From Desulfitobacterium_A sp035539115 (lineage in GTDB: Bacteria; Bacillota; Desulfitobacteriia; Desulfitobacteriales; Desulfitobacteriaceae), in assembly GCF_035539115.1 (NCBI RefSeq), contig NZ_DATLJA010000086.1:1-64000 (forward strand): a DNA stretch of 64,000 nt, written 5' to 3'. The translations under genes were made by a program, and so were the position numbers. The notes below the pieces were generated by a model, which was not told the DNA's origin, searched no databases, and was given only the letters and a program-made list of their open reading frames with translations. Below are positions 60,391 to 64,000 of this stretch, in pieces. Positions within the stretch are counted from its first letter, which is position 1. Every line of letters starts with the position of its first letter.

Positions 60391-60603
60391 AGAGTTACGT
60401 TACAGACGCTCAGACGTACGCTCGCAGACCAAGCTAAGGGCATAACTGCTGGATGCAAGATGCGGGATAGCCTCCCAATTCGCCGTCCTTGGCTCACGGT
60501 CGGCGAGTCACATCACGTGACTCGTCCCGCTAAAGTAGGTGCAGTTCTGCCTAAGCTTGGTTACTGCTCGACGTAGAGTCCTCGCTTACTGTAATCGTAA
60601 CTC
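60391..60603. repeat. Long-palindrome family, complete copy (F9)
   Basis: A 213-base imperfect palindrome: outer arms AGAGTTACGTTACAG and CTGTAATCGTAACTC, inner arms GACCAAGCTAAG and CTAAGCTTGGT, tip TTCGCCGTCCTTGGCTCACG with hairpin GAGTCACATCACGTGACTC. It aligns along its length with 33371-33585. No gene lies between 59938 and 60763. Confidence 0.78.
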
Positions 60604-60710
60604 GCTTCGAAGACCACGAGATTAAAGACCCGAGAAGCTACATGACCCAAAATTTCTCATCCTCTGATGGTACTACGTACCCGCATGGAAGTTTACTCTG
60701 AAAAATCTAT

Positions 60711-60741
60711 GGAAACGAGGACCCTGTCCCCTCGTTTCATA
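60711..60741. repeat. REP-type hairpin, GGGGACAGGG core
   Basis: GGAAACGAGGACCCTGTCCC followed by CTCGTTTCATA, inverse of the unit at 33626. It ends about 20 bases before glyQ. Confidence 0.7.
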
Positions 60742-60763
60742 AAAAATTAATGGGAGGTAAGTT

Positions 60764-61654
60764 ATGAAGTTTCAGGATATGATCTTAACCCTGAATAAGT
60801 TTTGGGGTGAACAAGGCTGTATTTTAGCCCAGCCTTATGATATGGAAAAAGGAGCGGGAACCTTTAACCCGAACACTTTTTTAAGAGCACTTGGCCCGGA
60901 GCCTTGGAAGGTCGCCTATGTCGAGCCTTCACGGCGCCCGACTGATGGTCGCTATGGCGAGAATCCAAACCGCTTACAGCATTATTTTCAGTATCAAGTT
61001 ATTTTGAAGCCCTCCCCAGACAACGTTCAGGAGCTCTATCTCGAAAGTCTGGAACGCTTAGGAATTGATGCGAAGGAGCATGATATTCGTTTCGTCGAGG
61101 ATAACTGGGAATCGCCGACGCTTGGTGCTTGGGGACTGGGTTGGGAAGTCTGGCTGGATGGAATGGAAGTTTCCCAGTTCACCTATTTCCAGCAATGCGG
61201 TGGAATTGACTGCAAACCCGTTTCGGCTGAAATTACGTATGGCTTAGAAAGACTCGCCACGTATATTCAGAATAAAGAAAGTGTCTTTGATATCGAGTAT
61301 GTTGGAGATGTGACCTACGGAGATATTTATTTACAAAATGAAATCGACTATTCGCATTATAATTTTGAAGTTGCGGATGTTGAAGCACTCCAAACCTGGT
61401 TCGATATGTATGAAAAAGAGTCGATCCGAGTCGTGGAAAAAGGCCTAGTTTTACCTGCGTATGACTATGTTCTCAAATGTTCTCACGCGTTTAACCTCTT
61501 GGAAGCCCGGGGCGCAATCAGTGTCACGGAGCGCACAACCTATATTGCCCGGGTCCGCAACGTGGCGAAGCTTTGTGCTCAAGCCTTCGTAGAGCAACGG
61601 GAAAAGCTAGGCTTCCCGCTTCTCAAAGATCAGTCGGGCAAGGAGGGTAAGTAA
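60764..61654 (+). CDS. glyQ: Glycine-tRNA ligase alpha subunit
   Basis: A 296-residue catalytic subunit of the bacterial tetrameric glycyl-tRNA synthetase (ILAQPYDMEKGAGTFNP; VEPSRRPTDGRYG; QFTYFQQCGGIDC). ATG 60764 follows GGGAGGTAAG. Together with glyS it forms the alpha2beta2 enzyme. Regulated in principle by the T-box at 60012. Confidence 0.96.
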   Translation: MKFQDMILTLNKFWGEQGCILAQPYDMEKGAGTFNPNTFLRALGPEPWKVAYVEPSRRPTDGRYGENPNRLQHYFQYQVILKPSPDNVQELYLESLERLGIDAKEHDIRFVEDNWESPTLGAWGLGWEVWLDGMEVSQFTYFQQCGGIDCKPVSAEITYGLERLATYIQNKESVFDIEYVGDVTYGDIYLQNEIDYSHYNFEVADVEALQTWFDMYEKESIRVVEKGLVLPAYDYVLKCSHAFNLLEARGAISVTERTTYIARVRNVAKLCAQAFVEQREKLGFPLLKDQSGKEGK

Positions 61655-61655
61655 G

Positions 61656-63728
61656 ATGGCTAAAGATTTTTTATTGGAGATTGGAACAGAAGAACTTCCT
61701 GCTAAATTTGCTCCCAGCGTGTTACAACAACTTGAAGAAAAGGCTCGCGAACAACTCCAAGATTTGCGCTTAGATTTCACAGAGTTGAAAGTTTACACGA
61801 CACCTCGACGGATGGCGGTTCTCATAAAAGATTTAGCGGAAAAACAAACGGATTTAGCTGCTGAGGTTAAAGGCCCTGCTGTCAAAGCCGCTTATGATGC
61901 AGAAAGAAACCCTACCAAAGCGGCTCAAGGGTTCGCTCGAGGACAGGGTGTGGAGCCGAAGGATCTCTTTGAACAAGAGTTAAACGGCATTCCTTATGTT
62001 TATGCCCGCAAATTCGAAGCAGGAAAGCCTGCCGCGGAACTCCTTGCTCAGTTTTGTTTAGATCTGATTACCGGGTTGCATTTCCCCAAACCGATGCGTT
62101 GGGCTGATCTTGACTTTCGGTTTGCCCGTCCGATTCGCTGGATCGTTGCTCTTTTTGGCATTGAAGTGATTCCCTTTGAATTTGTCGGTTTGACGTCGGG
62201 TCGAGTGACTCGAGGACACCGGACACTGGGTCATGACGTAGAGCTTAAGAATCCCACACACTATGTGGAGGATTTGCGTAAAGTCTATGTTATGGTCAAT
62301 CCCGAGGAACGGAAAAAGGTCATTGGGGAACAGATTCAGAAATTAGCGCAACAAGTGGGTGGGTCGGTCGATGAGGATGCGGAGCTGCTTGAAGAAGTGA
62401 TGCATATCGTGGAGTACCCAACCGCACTGATGGGTGAGGTCGCGAATAAATATATGCACCTGCCGGAAGCTGTGATTACAACCCCAATGAAGGATCACCA
62501 ACGTTATTTTCCCGTTCATGGCAAAAATGGCAAACTGTTGCCCTATTTTATCACGGTTCGTAACGGCGGTACCCATGCTTTAGATAAAGTGAAAGCCGGA
62601 AACGAAAAAGTCTTGAAGGCACGTTTAGAAGATGCAGCCTTCTATTATCGCGAAGACCAGAAGCAACTCCTAGCTGATTTGGTCGGTAAACTCGAAAAGA
62701 TTGTTTACCACGATAAACTCGGAACGGTTCGTCAGCGTGTCGAGCGGGTACGCGAACTTGCACGAGCGATCTCCGAACAACTTGGTCTTGGCGAAGAGAA
62801 AAAATCGTTTATTGATCGGACAGCACTGCTTGCGAAAGCTGACCTCGTGACGCTGATGGTCTACGATTTTCCTGAGCTCCAGGGAATCATGGGTGCGGAA
62901 TATGCAGCCTTGAGTGGAGAGCCCCAAGAGGTTGCGACCGGAATCTTAGAGCATTATCAACCGCGATTTGCGGGAGATGCGTTACCCCAATCTCTAACTG
63001 GCCAAGTTGTCAGCATCGCCGATAAGCTCGATGCGATTGTCGGATCGTTCGGGATTGGACTCCAACCCACCGGCTCCCAAGATCCGTATGCTTTGCGTCG
63101 TCAGGCCCAAGGGGTTGTGGGGATTCTCATTGCAGCGGGATGGGATATTTCTTTGGAGAAGCTTTTTGCTGCATCTTATGAAAGCTTTAAACGACAAGGC
63201 GTCAAACTTCAACCCTTAGCTGAAAGCTTACCAGCGCTTCATGATTTTTTCCTGCAACGTCTGCGCTATGTCCTCCAAGAGCAGGGTCTCCGCTATGACA
63301 CGATTGATGCCGTACTGGCTAACGACGGCGACAACATAACACATTTAGCTAAAAAGGCTTCAGTACTCACTGAAAAACGGGAAACTCCGGAATTCACTCC
63401 GTATTCGCAAGCCTTTATTCGCTGTTTGAACTTGAGCAAAAAGGCCGAAACTCAGGCTTTGAACACGAAAGATTTGGTTGACCCAGCTGAAATCGCACTC
63501 TCTGAAGCAATTTCCCTGCGTCAGGAGCGTTTTGATAATCTAGTGACGATGGGCGAATACGCTCAAGCTTATCATGTCGCATCGGAACTCGTTCCGTTCA
63601 TTGAGGCTCTTTTCCAAGCAGTCATGATTATGGTTGAGGATGAAAAACTCAAACAAGCTCGTCTGGCTCTCTTAAGCGAGTGTGTGGAAATGCTCGGGTG
63701 CTTAGGAGATTTGAGCGTGTTGGCGTAA
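61656..63728 (+). CDS. glyS: Glycine-tRNA ligase beta subunit
   Basis: A 690-residue beta subunit: FLLEIGTEELPAKFA at the start, TTPMKDHQRYFPV, an HD-like middle part and a C-terminal anticodon-binding domain. It binds tRNA-Gly. ATG 61656, one base after the glyQ stop, with GGAGGGTAAG upstream. Confidence 0.96.
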   Translation: MAKDFLLEIGTEELPAKFAPSVLQQLEEKAREQLQDLRLDFTELKVYTTPRRMAVLIKDLAEKQTDLAAEVKGPAVKAAYDAERNPTKAAQGFARGQGVEPKDLFEQELNGIPYVYARKFEAGKPAAELLAQFCLDLITGLHFPKPMRWADLDFRFARPIRWIVALFGIEVIPFEFVGLTSGRVTRGHRTLGHDVELKNPTHYVEDLRKVYVMVNPEERKKVIGEQIQKLAQQVGGSVDEDAELLEEVMHIVEYPTALMGEVANKYMHLPEAVITTPMKDHQRYFPVHGKNGKLLPYFITVRNGGTHALDKVKAGNEKVLKARLEDAAFYYREDQKQLLADLVGKLEKIVYHDKLGTVRQRVERVRELARAISEQLGLGEEKKSFIDRTALLAKADLVTLMVYDFPELQGIMGAEYAALSGEPQEVATGILEHYQPRFAGDALPQSLTGQVVSIADKLDAIVGSFGIGLQPTGSQDPYALRRQAQGVVGILIAAGWDISLEKLFAASYESFKRQGVKLQPLAESLPALHDFFLQRLRYVLQEQGLRYDTIDAVLANDGDNITHLAKKASVLTEKRETPEFTPYSQAFIRCLNLSKKAETQALNTKDLVDPAEIALSEAISLRQERFDNLVTMGEYAQAYHVASELVPFIEALFQAVMIMVEDEKLKQARLALLSECVEMLGCLGDLSVLA

Positions 63729-63766
63729 AACAATTTGGACAATATGCCAAATTGAATAAGTCAATG

Positions 63767-63822
63767 ACAGAAAACGGTGGACAGATTCGTGAGAATTTGT
63801 CCACCGTTTTCTGTTATATTTA
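63767..63822 (+). terminator. Rho-independent terminator after glyS
   Basis: ACAGAAAACGGTGGACA / TGTCCACCGTTTTCTGT, a 17-base perfect stem with a 14-base loop and an AT-rich tail. Confidence 0.85.
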
Positions 63823-63912
63823 TAATTGAGTGAGGTGTGTTATGTCTATTGCTTGCATTAATACTTATTGTTAGGTAGTCAAACAATTTTCAGTCTATTT
63901 GAAGGATTCCAT

Positions 63913-64000
63913 ATGGTAAACAAAGAAATTACCAATAACAGGTTAATTCACGTGCTTCATATTATGTGTTGCATAGGTTTTGTGGTTACTTCTGTCACCG
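63913..64000 (+). CDS. Possible start of a membrane protein, cut by the window end
   Basis: The frame MVNKEITNNRLIHVLHIMCC continues open to the last base and turns hydrophobic (IGFVVTSVT), with GAAGGA six bases upstream of the ATG. Only 29 codons are visible, so family and reality are uncertain. Confidence 0.3.
   Translation, partial: MVNKEITNNRLIHVLHIMCCIGFVVTSVT

Overview
The window looks like a chromosomal segment of an anaerobic, endospore-forming Gram-positive bacterium, most likely of the Desulfosporosinus/Desulfitobacterium type (Clostridia). This is inferred from gene order and protein features, not from a database search. Sporulation genes (a Spo0B-like phosphotransferase, spoIIP, yqfC, yqfD), the paired radical-SAM proteins TIGR03960/TIGR03936, the Prp protease next to an L27 with a cleavable N-terminus, T-box leaders and a CIRCE element all fit. 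Almost every gene is on the + strand.

Layout. 1-4.3 kb: accessory DNA with a broken FAD oxidoreductase, a fused relic of a sigma/anti-sigma pair, an intact sigma/anti-sigma pair and palindromic repeats. 4.3-14.5 kb: two radical-SAM-linked proteins and RNase G; rplU-prp-rpmA behind an L21 leader; a Spo0B-like protein and obg; an efflux adaptor plus a MacB-like permease with no ATPase; yhbY. 14.5-16.8 kb: a small accessory island with a LytTR response regulator, membrane fragments, a secreted peptide and a holin-like type I toxin. 16.9-26.5 kb: nadD, an RRM protein, yqeK, rsfS, T-box-leuS, comEA-comEC, holA. 26.7-33.4 kb: rpsT (minus strand), a YvlD-type membrane protein, spoIIP, murJ, a phosphodiester glycosidase, lepA. 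34.3-45.5 kb: hemW, the CIRCE-controlled hrcA-grpE-dnaK-dnaJ-prmA-rsmE heat-shock and translation cluster, mtaB, a HIT protein, rpsU, yqeY. 45.6-50.3 kb: an accessory stretch with a YbaK deacylase, an SGNH hydrolase, a Fur-boxed FTR1 iron permease, and a secreted protein beside a membrane protein. 50.7-63.7 kb: yqfC-yqfD-phoH-pgpH-ybeY-dgkA-cdd-era-deoC-recO, a DUF4342 protein, and T-box-glyQ-glyS.

The core genes serve translation (ribosomal proteins, two tRNA synthetases, ribosome GTPases and maturation factors, rRNA/tRNA modification), protein folding, DNA uptake and sporulation. Repeats are the most unusual content. There are three families. (i) Elements of about 95 bases starting TACTAACAGA, three of four sitting directly behind terminator T-tracts, with a second related 80-90 base unit inserted inside one copy. 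(ii) Long imperfect palindromes, three of them about 214 bases, whose arms and tip hairpins differ between copies in a compensating way. (iii) Short REP-type hairpins with a GGGGGACAGG or GGGGGACGGTTC core. One copy of each family separates the glyQ T-box leader from glyQ. No tRNA, rRNA, CRISPR array or intact transposase gene was seen.
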